DNA from: Thalassia testudinum
Lineage: Eukaryota > Streptophyta > Magnoliopsida > Alismatales > Hydrocharitaceae
Direction of reading: 5' to 3'
DNA length: 64,000 nt
NCBI GenBank assembly: GCA_037157565.1
Contig: JAZHRO010000036.1
Location: forward strand, 17,844,501 to 17,908,500
Under the pieces are notes generated by a model. That model was given only the letters and a program-made list of their open reading frames with translations, was not told the origin of the DNA and did not search any database. Below, piece by piece: positions 33,339 to 45,046 of this stretch. Positions within the stretch are counted from its first letter, which is position 1, and every line of letters starts with the position of its first letter. A program made the translations under genes and the position numbers.

Positions 33339-35100
33339 TGTCATGAATCTGTATTTAATTAGCTAATTCACGCATAATTTATATTAGTTATGGGGCATTT
33401 TTGGCATAATTGCATTAAATTGGTGCATGTTAGGTATTAATGCAGCATAATATAAATAATGTCTTTTAGAGTTAACTATTGTATCTTGCAGCTTAGTTTT
33501 ATAATGTGCTTTAATGTTTGTTTATTTACTCTTTGCCACAGCATGCCTAATTCAATTGAGCTCACTTTGTCAATTACACACACATAAGCTAGGCCACTTA
33601 ACCTAATTAATTCCACACTTAGCCTATTCCACCTAGCTTGGTCGTCCACCTCATCTTCCACCTCACCAATCCTTGGCCTCACCTTTCCTCCACTCACATC
33701 ATGACAACTCACTACTTCCTCTTCATCACATGCCACCTAAGCCACCTTCAACAACTCTAATCTATTGATTAGTGGCACCACCTTTAGATTTTCCTTATCG
33801 CTTTGTCTATGCCACCTTAGGATTCATCCTAGCTCTCCATCTAAAAAGCTACCTAATCCTAACCACCCAAATTTCCAATGCAAGCCTAACGCTAGCCACC
33901 GAAAGTGGTGCCACCTTAGACTGAATCCAAGCCCTCTAATCCAAATAAGACTCAATCCCAACCCTCCATAGTTTACACAACCACTTAAGCCTATCCTCTA
34001 ATCTCCACGCCATCCCTCCAACTCCATCTTGTTCATCCATTCTTCCTCTGTCAATCACCTTAATCTAAAGCACATCCTCTCGAGCAGCCACATCACATCA
34101 CCCTTCGTATATAAACACCACCTCTCCATTCTTCTAAATCTTCTTATTCTCCATCTTCCACATCTCCATCTTCCCTCCACATTCAAAACCCACAACCTCC
34201 ACATCTTCACCCATCATAGCTGACCCCCCTTCCCATATCCACAAACCCTAACCCTCCACACCACCATTAGAAACCCTAGGATCCCTCCATCATCTCTCCA
34301 TCTTCTACATCAAGGTCTCTCCCTCTCCGTCTCCCACAGCTCCCTCGCTTCTCTGATTACTTCGTCTCCTTTGTCTCCACGTGGGCTTCATCCTAAAGGC
34401 CTTTGGTGAAACTCTCCACACCCTCCATAAATCCTCTGCGCTCAGCTCTTTGTTCTTCACCATCATTTGAGATTCTTCCTCCTTTGTATTTGGGTTCTCT
34501 TTTAGATAATTTTGCAGTTCTTTCTTTAAATATCTCTTATAGTTCATAAACTTGTTTGATTGCATTAAAGGTTTATGTTTTTGTGCTAGACTCTTTGCTT
34601 GATCATCTCCTCTAGTACTTGTGCTTAATTATCTGTTTACTTGCATTCTAAGATTTAGATAGCTTCCTAAATTTTCACTTTGATTTTCGTGTACTAGAAA
34701 AATCTCAAAAATATATTTTTTATTTTCACCAAATAGATTTAGTTTGCATCCAAATTTCATGCAAAAATTAGTTATGTGTAAAAATTAATTAATATTTTAC
34801 ATTTGGGTCCAAACATTATCACATTTTAGTCCATATAGTTTCTTGTTGAATTTATTCTGAGTATTATGGTAATCATATTTACGTGAAATTTGGTAGATGT
34901 CTTATTTAGGTCATGAAATAGGTTCAATAATTTTCTTATAATTTTTAGGTGTTTGAAAAATTAGTTTTACACAAGTTGCTCTTAAGACCTAACTATTGTG
35001 ATTTACTCCTTGATTTGGCTTATCCCTTTCTTTTTCCTTAATAAAAATGCCAAAAAAAATGAAAAATCATAAAAATCATAAATATAGTAACTAGGATCAT
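33339..35100 (+). mobile_element. 3' LTR of copy J, right end not resolved
   Basis: It starts TGTCATGAATCTG after the PPT. A TATA-like TATATAAA lies near 34109, followed by a C/T-rich leader (34130-34330). No palindrome is present at this LTR start. No clear end or duplication is seen before 35100. Open frames here are not convincing. Confidence 0.45.
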
Positions 35101-35462
35101 ATAGGAATCAATTGGATACTCACCTCTTTGAGACAAGTCAGACTCCAAACCACAATTCAAATCTTCTACCAGTTTGATTTTACAAATTTAAAATGGTTGC
35201 GAAATTCACACTACAATGGCACATTTTTCATATTACGGGTTTCAATGATCAATACCACTGTTAGAAGGAAATCAAAACATCCTATGCCATCGTGGAGGCA
35301 TAAATATGGTGTTTTAAAATTTCAAAACAACGATCTATCGATGCCTAAAAATCGACCAATGACTGAACAAAAACACCCAAGAACCGAAACCACATGGGAG
35401 AAACTAGTTTTCTCCCATTTTGAGATCAAAGTATAACATTTTAGGCGGCATAGTTCAACACC

Positions 35463-35467
35463 CCAAG
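35463..35467. repeat. Target-site duplication CCAAG of solo LTR 2, left copy
   Basis: Identical to 37729-37733. Confidence 0.92.
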
Positions 35468-37728
35468 TGATGGTAACACCATCATCTTTCATAACTGACC
35501 TAATTTAGCTAATTTCCAAGAATAAATGCTCCTTACAGATCATAAAAAGGGCATATTCAATTATGTCTTGAATTTAAGAAGCAAAGGGAAATTAAGTTAA
35601 TTCTACTATTTTAACGAGCATTTACAAATGCAGATTAATTAAGGGGTGAACCTATATTTAATGAAAGGTCAAATGAACTCAAAGTCCAAAGAAGTAGGCT
35701 TGAACTGACTGATTTAGGGTTTTTTGAGAATTGGAGATTAATTTATGAATAAAAACCTTTTTTACAGTCTCACTTTAATTGGTTTTGGTGAAAATAAATA
35801 TAATATAAACCTTCTAAAAATCATTAAAAAATATTTTATGAGGTTTGGAACATTGACTTTTACAAAATAAGCCCATTTTGACCAAAAATAGAGACCAAGG
35901 TGGGAAATTAATACATTTTAGGTTAAAGTGTAAATTCCCTAATCAAAATTCATCAAAATCCAAATTTGTGGTCAACATTAGATTCCTTGGATCCAAATTA
36001 GGTTACTCCTAAATTTTGAGCCTAATCAGAGTCCATCTTGACTAAGTTTATATTTTACCCCATTAGTCTCTACTTATTACAAAAACCACCCTACATTTTG
36101 AAGTCTTCTGCATCTAGGTCCTTGACTGACTTTACGATGATGTTAGCCAACTTTCTTCCTAAAATAGGTTGCAGAGCAACCCATCATGCGTGAGATATGC
36201 AAGGAAATTTGATTGAGCAAATCTTAATCAAATCCCACCAAATTTTGTGGGATTGATCACCAGATCGTGCCCCTTCAAGCAAGCTAGATCACGAGCTCAA
36301 ATTTGAAGGGATTCTCCTCTTTTTGATAAAAAATCATGCATCCCAAAATCAATCAAATTTGCAAGCAAATATTGTGAATTTAGACTTGATTGATGCAAAA
36401 CTCTCCTCTATTTAAAGGCTTTGACCCTCTCAAGTACAATTCATGCTCAATTTGACTGGATTTCTTCTCTTTCTTCCTCTCCTCATTGGCGACATTGATG
36501 CACCTCGAAGCTCCTTCACCCCATCTCGTCACCCTCTGCCAGAGGGTTTCCTCTATCCCTCCTCCCATGAAGCTTCACACAAAGCTTCATGGTCCAATTC
36601 CACCTCCTCCACTCCGACAACCTCTTCTTCTTCCTCCTTTTTAACGTACCTCCGATGAGCATCTCCCTTCTTCCTTTCACCCAATTAGTTTAGGGCTTCT
36701 ACTTCTCACCCTCCTAATTAGAGATCTAGAGCTTTAGAGCTCTGTTTGTAGCCCCTAACCCCTCTTTCAAACATTGCCTTTGATGACTACCTCCACCTTC
36801 ATCACTTCACCTCCTCTGTCTTCCCCTCGACCAATTAACCTAGGCAAAAGCTTCTCCTCACCCTCGCCGAGCTTTTGTCCAAGTCAATTCACTTCCACAT
36901 TGCCTCCATCACCATCCACCATCGTCGCCGACGAAGCTTCGTTAAGCTTCATCGCCACCACCCTCCACCCATTCCCAAAGCTAATAAGCATAAGGCATCT
37001 CTCCGGCGTGCTTTGATAGAGCTTTTAGTGTTTTTAATTGGGGTCGAGAGGCTGTATTCTTATGTGCAGGACCTCTTCCGGACAGGCCTCCTTCTCTGGT
37101 GTCATACGACTTATCCGACGGCTCAATGACAAAGGATTCACCTCTAGCTACTGTAGATCCCTCGCACCTTTCCATCTGAGCCGTGGATTTGAGATCCAAT
37201 GGCTAATTAGACAGCACCCTCTCTAGCAGCATGCAGTGAAGAGAACGAAGAAGAAGGTGGGACATTTTAGTCCCACCTTGTGTAGTAGTAGCTCTTCAAA
37301 TGGCCACAAAAGGAAACGCTCACCATACCATTCACTTAGTAGTAGGGGGTCGGGTCCCCATGCACCCACGAGCATGCATCGGTCGCCCATGGACACACGG
37401 GCTTTGGCTGAAGTTCGGCCCAGGAGAGTGGGCCAATTTTTGCTAAGATTTGGACTGAGGTTAAGTGATTCAAAACACTTTTTGTTTGCATTAGCTAGTG
37501 TTTATTCAATTTGAGTTTGATTGTGGCCTTGGATTGAATAATTAATTTCTTTTGCATCAAACTCCTGTGCTTCATATTCTATTCAATCGATTAGTGGTAT
37601 TTGCGATTCCATGCTCCCTGAGACAACCTTGGAACTCATATTTTGAGATTATAAATTTTGAATGTTTATTTCACTCAAGTCAATATATTACAATGTGTAT
37701 TTTAAACCTAGACGAAAGCGAACGAACA
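35468..37728 (+). mobile_element. Athila/Tat-type solo LTR 2, 2261 bp
   Basis: It starts TGATGGTAACACCATCA (7-bp arms, 3-nt loop) and ends GCGAACGAACA, flanked by a perfect CCAAG duplication. It shares order and sequence with solo LTR 1 (for example CTTCTAAAAATCATTAAAAA near 35811 and a GATTCCTTGGATCCAAATTAG segment near 35980). The open frames inside (36443-37199) are Pro/Ser-rich leader sequence without known domains. Confidence 0.9.
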
Positions 37729-37733
37729 CCAAG
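37729..37733. repeat. Target-site duplication CCAAG of solo LTR 2, right copy
   Basis: Identical to 35463-35467. Confidence 0.92.
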
Positions 37734-38437
37734 CACAATGCATCTTACTATAAGTCTCGCTATGGAGGGGACCCTTCTTCTTGTCAAGCTAGTGAAACTC
37801 ATTGTACCAAGAATACTTAATCTTGATCCTTACAATTGCCTTTGCAAATCTTGAGGGCAACATTGACCCTACTCGATCACCATACTTTTATATCAAAAGG
37901 AATAGTTCCAATCTCACATAGAAGAGTTTTAGATCTCCAACAACAACTATGGACATCTAGAACACACATTCCTAGACATTTAGATGAGCAATAGGACTTC
38001 CAAAGATCTTTCTGGAAGTACTACAATATACCTAGACTTTTGATAAGCCAAGGTAGAGGAGAAAGGCAACGTTCCTTTCTCTTGTTGTTGCTGGCGGTAG
38101 TGGTAGGCTGTGGATTATTGAAGACTAATTAGGGTTCCCCTTTCCCTTTAGGAGATATATATAGGGATTTATTTAAATCTCAAAATGATGGAAACCCTTG
38201 AATCTCCATCCAAGGGCTAGGATGCAATCCTACATGATTTTTACATATTTAGCTCATAACCATTTATGGGGACTTTCTATTTGATATCAAAATAATATTT
38301 AATTGCCATCCAAACGTTTTGGATCAAGCCCAATCAATTTATACCCAATTCAATGTTAAATCATATGTTATATAACTCTTTAAATAATAATTGATTTCTC
38401 TACAAGAAGGAACCCATCAAAATCACTATTGGTTTCA

Positions 38438-39347
38438 TCATGCCAGAGACGAGGAGGAGGTCAGGTGCGCGTGGGTGGCCAGCTGCGCTATGCCTGTGCG
38501 TGAAAGCATGGCCATGCATAAGGTGGCCTAGCGACTGTGTGTAGGCTGACGTTCATGGGCACGCGTTGCTTTGGGCGCTGGGTTGCTGGTGCGGCAGGCG
38601 GTGGCATTGGTGGACTCGTGGAGTGTCGTAGCCTGTGGTCGAAGAGGAGAGTCAAGTGTAGTGCGAAGGTCACCGTCAACACCGTGGGCTGGCAGTGCAG
38701 TTGTAGGGAAAGGAGCTGTCGTGAGGGCACACATGGAGAGGAGGATGAGGCACGATGGTGAACGGTGGTGGGCGTAGTGGTGATCATCGCAGTTAGTGGT
38801 TGTTGTTGACGAAGGGGAATGCAATGTCACTGGAAGCAGCGGTGGTGATGACGATGAGACACGGTAGTGATGTCGCTATTGCAGTAAGGAGATGGATTGC
38901 GGTGATGAACGTCGAGGCAGTTCACGGGGGTGGTGTCGATGTTGTCACTGCCAACCACGATGTGGTTCGCAGTTATGTAATTGGGGGTGTGCGGTGGCTG
39001 GAAGTCACAGTCGTGGTCGTGAATAGCTCATAGTGGTGGACGATAGTGTAGTCGAGGTGTCGAGGTAGAGGTTCACGGTAGTGTTTGTTGGGAAGTGGAT
39101 GTGAAGAGGGAGAACTCCTCCTCATGGAGGAAGATAATTCCTTGTCCCTACCATCTTGCCTAGTTATAAAGAGAGAAAAGAGAGAGAGAATGTGAGAGAG
39201 AGAGATTTAAGGAAGAATAAGGAAGGTCCTCTTTTTTTATTTTCTTTTCTTTCTTTCCTTGCCTCTTGTACATGGCTTCCAAAACTTCCATGGGAAAGAT
39301 TCTAATTAGGAGAGAGTCATCTCCTTCCCAAAATTGGATATGGGAAT
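38438..39347. other. Unassigned GC-rich then GA-rich sequence
   Basis: 38450-39110 is rich in GGTGG/GTGGTGA words, and open frames on both strands are low complexity. A GA microsatellite (39176-39208) and a T/C-rich stretch follow. It may be LTR sequence of an unidentified element read on the - strand. No gene is supported. Confidence 0.35.
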
Positions 39348-40197
39348 TGATGTAGACACACTTATTTAGGATAAAATGCCTATTTATACTTGTCTTAGGC
39401 TTAGATATGCATTCCATACTATAAATATTGCATATCATGCATCATTCTGCATTTAGAGTAGTTTGTGTATATTTTAGGTTAATTGCATCCTTTTATGGCT
39501 AGGAGGGAAGGAGACTTAATATAGGGCCTTGGATTGATGATCTGACCATACGGATCTATTCAGGACGATGATGGGAGTCCAACGCCTCCGAAATCATCTA
39601 AATCGGAATCCTGTAGCACCGTATGTAGTCTGAAGAAGATTAATGGCCAGGGGGCAATGCGACATTCTTACGGGCTTAAGATGAAAAATCTGATCGTATG
39701 GATGGATCCGAAGCAATGATTGCAGTCTACCAATGTAAAAATCATCTTGATCTGAGCACTGCGGCATCCTCTGCAAGCAAAAGAAGATGGATGGCCCAGA
39801 TGACGCCACGTAGAGCCATCTTAGTCGCCCAACACTGGCTAGGAGCAACTGCGGGTGCCCCTCATTATCTTCAACCTTGCACCACAGTCGTTGGATCAAG
39901 ATCCAATGGTTGGGATGCCTCCTCGCCCTCAACACTCAATTCCTCCTCAAGACACAATCACAAGGGTCACACTTTGGTCTTGAAGCGCACTCCCAAAGGA
40001 GGGGCACGGGTTCAAATCCCGCAACCCCCTCCCACACAAATCCTCAATTGCAGCAGTGTGCACAACCAATGCACATCAACCACCACCAGCCGCGCACCAG
40101 CAGCGCATGCCAGCATTCGTGCACATGACACGGTCCACAAGGCATGGGTGCAAGATGCACGCAGTAGCAGCAGCACCAGTGACACATAGTCCGTGGG
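39348..40197 (+). mobile_element. Athila-type LTR fused to a protease fragment
   Basis: It starts TGATGTAGACACAC and matches the 5' parts of the LTRs at 52498 and 62482 read on the - strand (GCATCATTCTGCATTTAGAG near 39440) and the outer LTR at 62488 onward (GATCTGACC...GGGAGTCCAACGC near 39540-39580). It runs straight into protease coding sequence near 40198, without LTR end, PBS or gag. That is a deletion or recombination junction. Confidence 0.65.
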
Positions 40198-41025
40198 TTC
40201 TACTTTCTCGCAGATTTTTTCGTTCTTGATATGGAAGTTCCTCCTAATCTCCGAGATGCACCAATTATTTTGGGTCACCCATTTCTGGCGACAGCCCGAG
40301 CAAACATTGATTGTGCATCCGGGTGTATGGAGATTGCCCTAGGCAATGAGCAACTTCGACTAGACATATTCAGGGTAGCAAAAAACTTCGACTGTGATCG
40401 AATAGAGGAGGATGGTGAAGAGGAAGATTAGGCTTATTGTGGTAACATTGGGCTCCTTTGTGACGACCCAATGTCTCATTCATCTACACTATCAGGGTTC
40501 TCGGACCTCGATCCACACGGGACCAAAACCACTGCATTACACATATCTCCCCGAAGATCTGACTGTTTGGGCTGTGCTTCTGACCACAGCACCCCTGAAT
40601 CCAGCTATCTCGATCCATATATTACTGAATCACCCCTGTTATCATAGGAAGACATGACTATAGCTAACGGGTTTCCTGTTAACGCAGTCACAACCGATTT
40701 CACAGGAAGCGACTCAACGGGAATTCACGTACACACGGATCAGCAGATTCCCACCTTCGAGTTTGCTCCTCCCACTCTCATTGTTGACTCAGACCCACTC
40801 GTGATCAAATTGAAGCTCGTACCCACTCCACACTTTCTTATAGCTAGACTTTTTGGAGTAGGGGTGCACAATCAGCAGGTCCGCATCTCTGGACCACTGA
40901 TCTTAGGAGCATATGAGCACATCTTTCTCTTAATCTTAGTCGGCTCCTATGCTAGAAATGACACATCTCATTGTGCACATATAGATACCATTCGCCCCAC
41001 ATTCCACCATCATTTTTATACATAG
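40198..41025 (+). pseudogene. pol (PR remnant): Protease C-terminus joined to an RT-less acidic frame
   Basis: One frame runs 276 codons with two TAG stops (40429-40431 and near 40641). It starts FYFLADFFVLDMEVPPNLRD, goes through IILGHPFLATARANID and EQLRLDIFRVAKNFD (the standard post-protease block of Athila/Tat), then an acidic Asp/Ser-rich stretch and PTFEFAPPTLIVDSDPL, and ends HHFYT at 41025. In the complete element at 50844-62482 the same place leads into RT; here no RT, RNase H or integrase exists. Both TAGs are consistent with CAG decay. The function of the C-terminal 200 residues is unknown. Confidence 0.7.
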
Positions 41026-42958
41026 CATATTTTTGTTTTAGCATATTTCCCTTTTATATTGCATATTAACAGGTTGGCTAATGCTGAATATAATTTCAAG
41101 AGCAATTACAGGTGATTTCTACCCATTCTCTCCCTGCAACATTTATTTTCTTTTACATTCATGCATGAGGACATGAAAGAACTTAGGCATGGGGTGGTAG
41201 ATACAGAAAAACTGAAAAAAAAAATTTTTGTGCCAACACTTAGGAAAACCTCAGAGCTGCATGCAAAACATACTTTAGGACCTTAAATAAAGAACAACCG
41301 ACTCCACCTCCAGTTCTCTCATTGGAGCTAGAAATCGTTCGCAACAACCAATTTCGACTCACCCGCTCACCTTTTGTTCTAAATTTAGGGTCAAGCTGAT
41401 TGTAACCCAATACGGGAAATTCACGAAGTACAAATTATATGAGGTTACAAGTTTATAGCATATGTAGATATTGCATTCATGAATAAGATTATTTTATTAA
41501 GAGAATGCATTAGGGATTTTATCCTTTAGTTGATTCCTGTAATCTGGAATCTAGTACAACTTTTCACACACACGTAGAATTTGCAATGGATTCACGGTGA
41601 AGGCTGATAAACGTCTTCAGTCTGTCAAGAAGAAGTAGTGCTTCTTTTCCTGAACCCCTGGACAGAGTTTTGGGAGTCAGGCTGATTTTCTTCCAAAAAT
41701 CCACCAAATAGTGTGAGATGAGAGTAGAGTGTACTGGTGCTCTAAGATTAGTGCAAGGAATCTAGAATCCTAGATAATTAGGTAATGATACTCTGAGATT
41801 AGACATAGTTTTCTCTCTCGATTCCCACGTATACATTTTTGTGCAAAATTTTGAGAGACACCGAATAAGGCAAATATGCGGAGAGCGAGTTTTCATAAAA
41901 CTAGGGCTAAGGTGGATGGTTACGACCATTCTTTACGGAATCCTCGGCTGAAGGAGGGTATTGATGTCAAGGTCAGAAATACACCATCCTATCCATCTCT
42001 CCCGATGCCGTGAGTAGGCACTTCCACCAAATAAGCCACCCAATGTCTCTTGAGTATCACCAATCCCCAATAATGCCTCCTTAATAAAGTTCATGGATGT
42101 ATGCCAGTTGTGTTATGCTGAAAAAAAAATTAAAAAAAAATGAGAAAAAGAAAAAGAATGATGAAAAGAAAGAAAAACTAAAAAAAAAAATAGAAAAAGA
42201 AGAAAAAGCAAAGAAAAGAATGAATATTGAGCTCCACCAAATATTTCATCGAGGCAATACCACCAAATAAAATTGAGCTCCACCAAATATGACCTTAACC
42301 TATTTTTCTTGTGTTTCTGACCGCCCAAATACTGGCTGAGGAATCCCAACTTAGTGTTAGGGTTATGAGAACTCAATTAAAGTGTTAATGCCTAGTGAGA
42401 CCACCAAATACAAATCCTATGTGTGAATCTGGTGAGGTTGTGAGCTCTAAGAAAAAGAAAGAAAAAGAGCAAGAGAGAATAGATACAAAGGAATCAAAAG
42501 AGAGCATAGTTTTTCTCGTCTTTCTCTAAGTTAAGTTACTTAGTAATTCGGGAATCTGGATTCTGTAGTACTAGTCTCTATGTAGCACCAAGTGAGAATG
42601 AGCCACCAAATATATAATCCTTTCCCTCAAAGATTCTCTACCTAAGCCCAAAGCCGGGGTGAAATTCATAGAATATCTTGAATACCCCGAGGGAAGAAAT
42701 CCGCCTATCCCGCCAGAATTTTTATTAGGGGTCAAGTACAGGCTTTAGAGGTGTATTAGTTTTCACTCAAATCCGTTGCAAAAGCTACATAGCTGCACAT
42801 TCACGATTGTCTGGATTTCTAGAGCATAGGATGAAAACAAAAAAGAGAAAAATCTCTATGTAAACACTTGATAAAATAACCAGTCCCTTAGGGACCCTTG
42901 CTGTAAATAATTTAGTCTTGCATTCGCTAGGGACTAACAAGATTTAGGGATGGGGGTA
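41026..42958 (+). mobile_element. 3' untranslated tail with A-rich run and PPT
   Basis: Non-coding tail of the RT-less element: an A/G run at 42118-42225 flanked by repeats of CCACCAAATA (42240, 42260, 42282, 42410, 42603), then GGGACTAACAAG and the polypurine tract TTAGGGATGGGGGTA at 42944-42958, directly before the LTR. The repeated CCACCAAATA phrase also occurs near 41700 and 23970. Confidence 0.7.
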
Positions 42959-43139
42959 TGATTGCGCAGCAATCATAGGTCTTAATTGGCCTAGATTAAG
43001 CTAAGACTTAGCATAAGTTAGGGTTATTCATGCATGCATACACATTATCTGCATCTTTACTGCTTTCCTTTAGCTATGCATAAAATAATGTTATAATGTG
43101 CTGATTAAGTGTATTATGCGATTGCAGGCAATAAGCAGA

Positions 43140-43186
43140 TCTGGAGCTGGATCTGGAGCAGGATCTGAAGCTGGATCTGAAATAAC
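43140..43186. repeat. 12-bp tandem repeat (GATCTGGAGCTG)
   Basis: About four imperfect units in the 5' part of the LTR. Confidence 0.7.
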
Positions 43187-43417
43187 GGGAGTTGTGGCAG
43201 AGCTGGAGCAGAAGGCCTAGTTTAGATGTAGGAATAATAATGTAAGGGGGTTAAAGATTTTCTATTCTATTAAGTAGAAATTAAGCAGTAAAATGTGAAG
43301 AGCTTAGGTCCATCCTAGGCCTAGGATAGCCTAGAGACTTCCCCAAGCCTTAGCCACCCTTAGATTAGGTCACAACACCCTAGGAAGCCCTAAAACCCTA
43401 CTTCCAACCCTTCTCTA

Positions 43418-43630
43418 GATGTCCAGATAAGTTTTAAGACATCCAGGACCCTTAGCCAACTCCCACACACTTCAAACCCACTTCTGCAGTGTTATTGGAC
43501 GTCCAGACACTTTGTCAGACGTCCAATTTCTACAGAATACCCAAAACAGAACCCAAAATCCTTCCTGACTCTGATTGGTCTGGACTTCTGATTTTTGAGT
43601 ATAAGACGTCTGATTCTATTATTAGACGTC
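43418..43630. promoter_or_regulatory. GACGTC palindrome pairs at 20-bp spacing
   Basis: Sites start at 43418 (GATGTC) and 43438 (GACATC), 43498 and 43518 (both GACGTC), then 43583 (GACTTC), 43605 and 43625 (GACGTC). Steps are 20, 20, 22 and 20 bp, the same pattern as the gag-only LTR. Confidence 0.8.
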
Positions 43631-43837
43631 TGATACTGCTCTCCAATTCCTGTTTTGAGATTTAAGCCTTGATCTTGGATCTCTAGGTCCCTAAACCCAA
43701 TTCTAACCCCATAGGAACCTAAATTAAGGTGCCCTAACCCTAGTACATCACCTCTAGACCTCCCTAAGAACATAATTAGGTCCTCACTAAACCTAATTGA
43801 CTTGGATCTTAGTCAATTCCATCAGCCTATTCAATTG

Positions 43838-43864
43838 GACTCATTGAGTCCAATTGGACTCAGT
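43838..43864. repeat. Inverted repeat CAATTGGACTCA / TTGAGTCCAATTG
   Basis: A near-perfect dyad with almost no loop. The arm is repeated again around 43868-43885. Confidence 0.7.
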
Positions 43865-44231
43865 GAGAGTCCAATTGACCTAGACCTGACTTAATTGAGT
43901 TGTTTTACTCTCAATTAAGTTTCCACACACCCAATTAAACTTGTATTAAGTTTAATTGCACGTTACCTTAGTGAATTAGGGTTTATGACCATAATTTGAG
44001 ACCTACCTTGACCTAAACCCACTAGAACCCAACCTAATCAACCTAGCCACCTAAGTTTTGACCCACACATATCTAGCCTAGAGTTCTCTAGAACTCTCTA
44101 CCATGTGTGGTTACCTTGGTTGCCAAAAATAGCAACCAAGAGCTATTCAATTTTTAGATCCACATTTGGTGGATCTAAAAACCACCATCCACCCTCTCTC
44201 TCACACTCTCCCACGAGCTCCCACCATAGGC

Positions 44232-44284
44232 CTCTCTAGAGAATTCCATAATTCTCTAGAGAGCTTTCCTTAGGTCTATAAAAA
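44232..44284 (+). promoter_or_regulatory. Perfect 14-bp inverted repeat next to LTR TATA box
   Basis: CTCTCTAGAGAATT at 44232-44245 and its exact reverse complement at 44250-44263 are separated by CCAT. TATAAAAA lies 14 bp downstream at 44277-44284. The dyad sits where an upstream promoter element would be. Confidence 0.7.
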
Positions 44285-45046
44285 GACCCCTTGGGTGGCC
44301 ATTTGCACCCATTCACTCCCTTGGCAATTGCTCTCCATTGGTGCCATTCACGCCACCTCCACTTAGCCACTCACTCCACCTCCACGAGCTCACTACCACC
44401 ACCATGGAGGACACCATGCTGGGATGTTGGATCAACCCTACTTCTCTCCAAGGGTCGGCCTAAGCTACATTGGCCGCCCCTCATTCTCCTCTCGACCACT
44501 CCAAGGCCATCAGGGACCACCCCTAAATGCCCTCTATTCCTTTAGCTCTAGATCATGCTCTTCATAATTTTTATTGCTTTCATTTACTGCTTAGTAGAGT
44601 AGTCTTACTTCTCCCCCAATGATGCATGCGAAATCCCCCTGCTAATTCTTGTATGCAATCGTTTTCTGGTAGTTAGATTTAATTTTAAGCATTCATGTAT
44701 AAGCTTTCCTCTAGATTTCATTGTGCAACAACTCTCCCATGATGAATGAAATTTCATTTTATATATATATATATCTCTTATGTGTTTGAAATCAACTTGA
44801 GCTGAATGATTATCATATTTGAGTGATTTAAGTGCCTGCTCTTTAACAGCCTATATATTACACACAAGCATGTCGTTTAAATAAAGTAGAGCGGCTTTAA
44901 GATCGATTTCAAAGACAAAAACAACGCCTCCCAGAGACGAACGACTGGGACTCAAGTCTCGTTATCTTTAAAAATCAAATCTTTGACGAATGTTTTTGCG
45001 CGACTATACTACGATTTGCGACGACTATCAAATGCGCGAAAATGGC

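Larger units (their letters stand above)
35102..38437. mobile_element. Possible solo LTR of another family, split by solo LTR 2
   Basis: 35102-35462 and 37734-38437 may be two halves of one ~1.07-kb LTR. TCATA (35097-35101) and TCATG (38438-38442) could be its target duplication with one mismatch, and the right half carries a TATA-rich promoter-like segment when read on either strand (near 38155). This is weak: the left terminus reads TA, not TG. A decayed 20-bp-stepped series (37975, 37995, 38035) resembles the GACGTC arrays. Confidence 0.3.
42959..45046 (+). mobile_element. 3' LTR, Athila-type, with palindromic start and GACGTC pairs
   Basis: It starts TGATTGCGCAGCAATCA, nearly the same as the outer LTR at 50658. 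It carries 20-bp-spaced GACGTC-type pairs (43418-43630), a 12-bp tandem repeat (43140-43186), inverted repeats and a TATA box (44277-44284). The end near 45046 (GATTTGCGACGACTATCAAA, then GCGCGAAAA) resembles the end of the outer LTR at 63940, but the terminal CA is not clear. Confidence 0.72.

Noticed and set aside
36443..37226. Ser/Pro-rich frames as a possible host gene
   Set aside because: They lie wholly within solo LTR 2 and correspond to its C/T-rich leader; no homologous protein features.
38488..39033. Several overlapping open frames on both strands
   Set aside because: The segment is GC-rich low complexity (GGTGG words), so long open frames are expected by chance; none has a recognisable domain.
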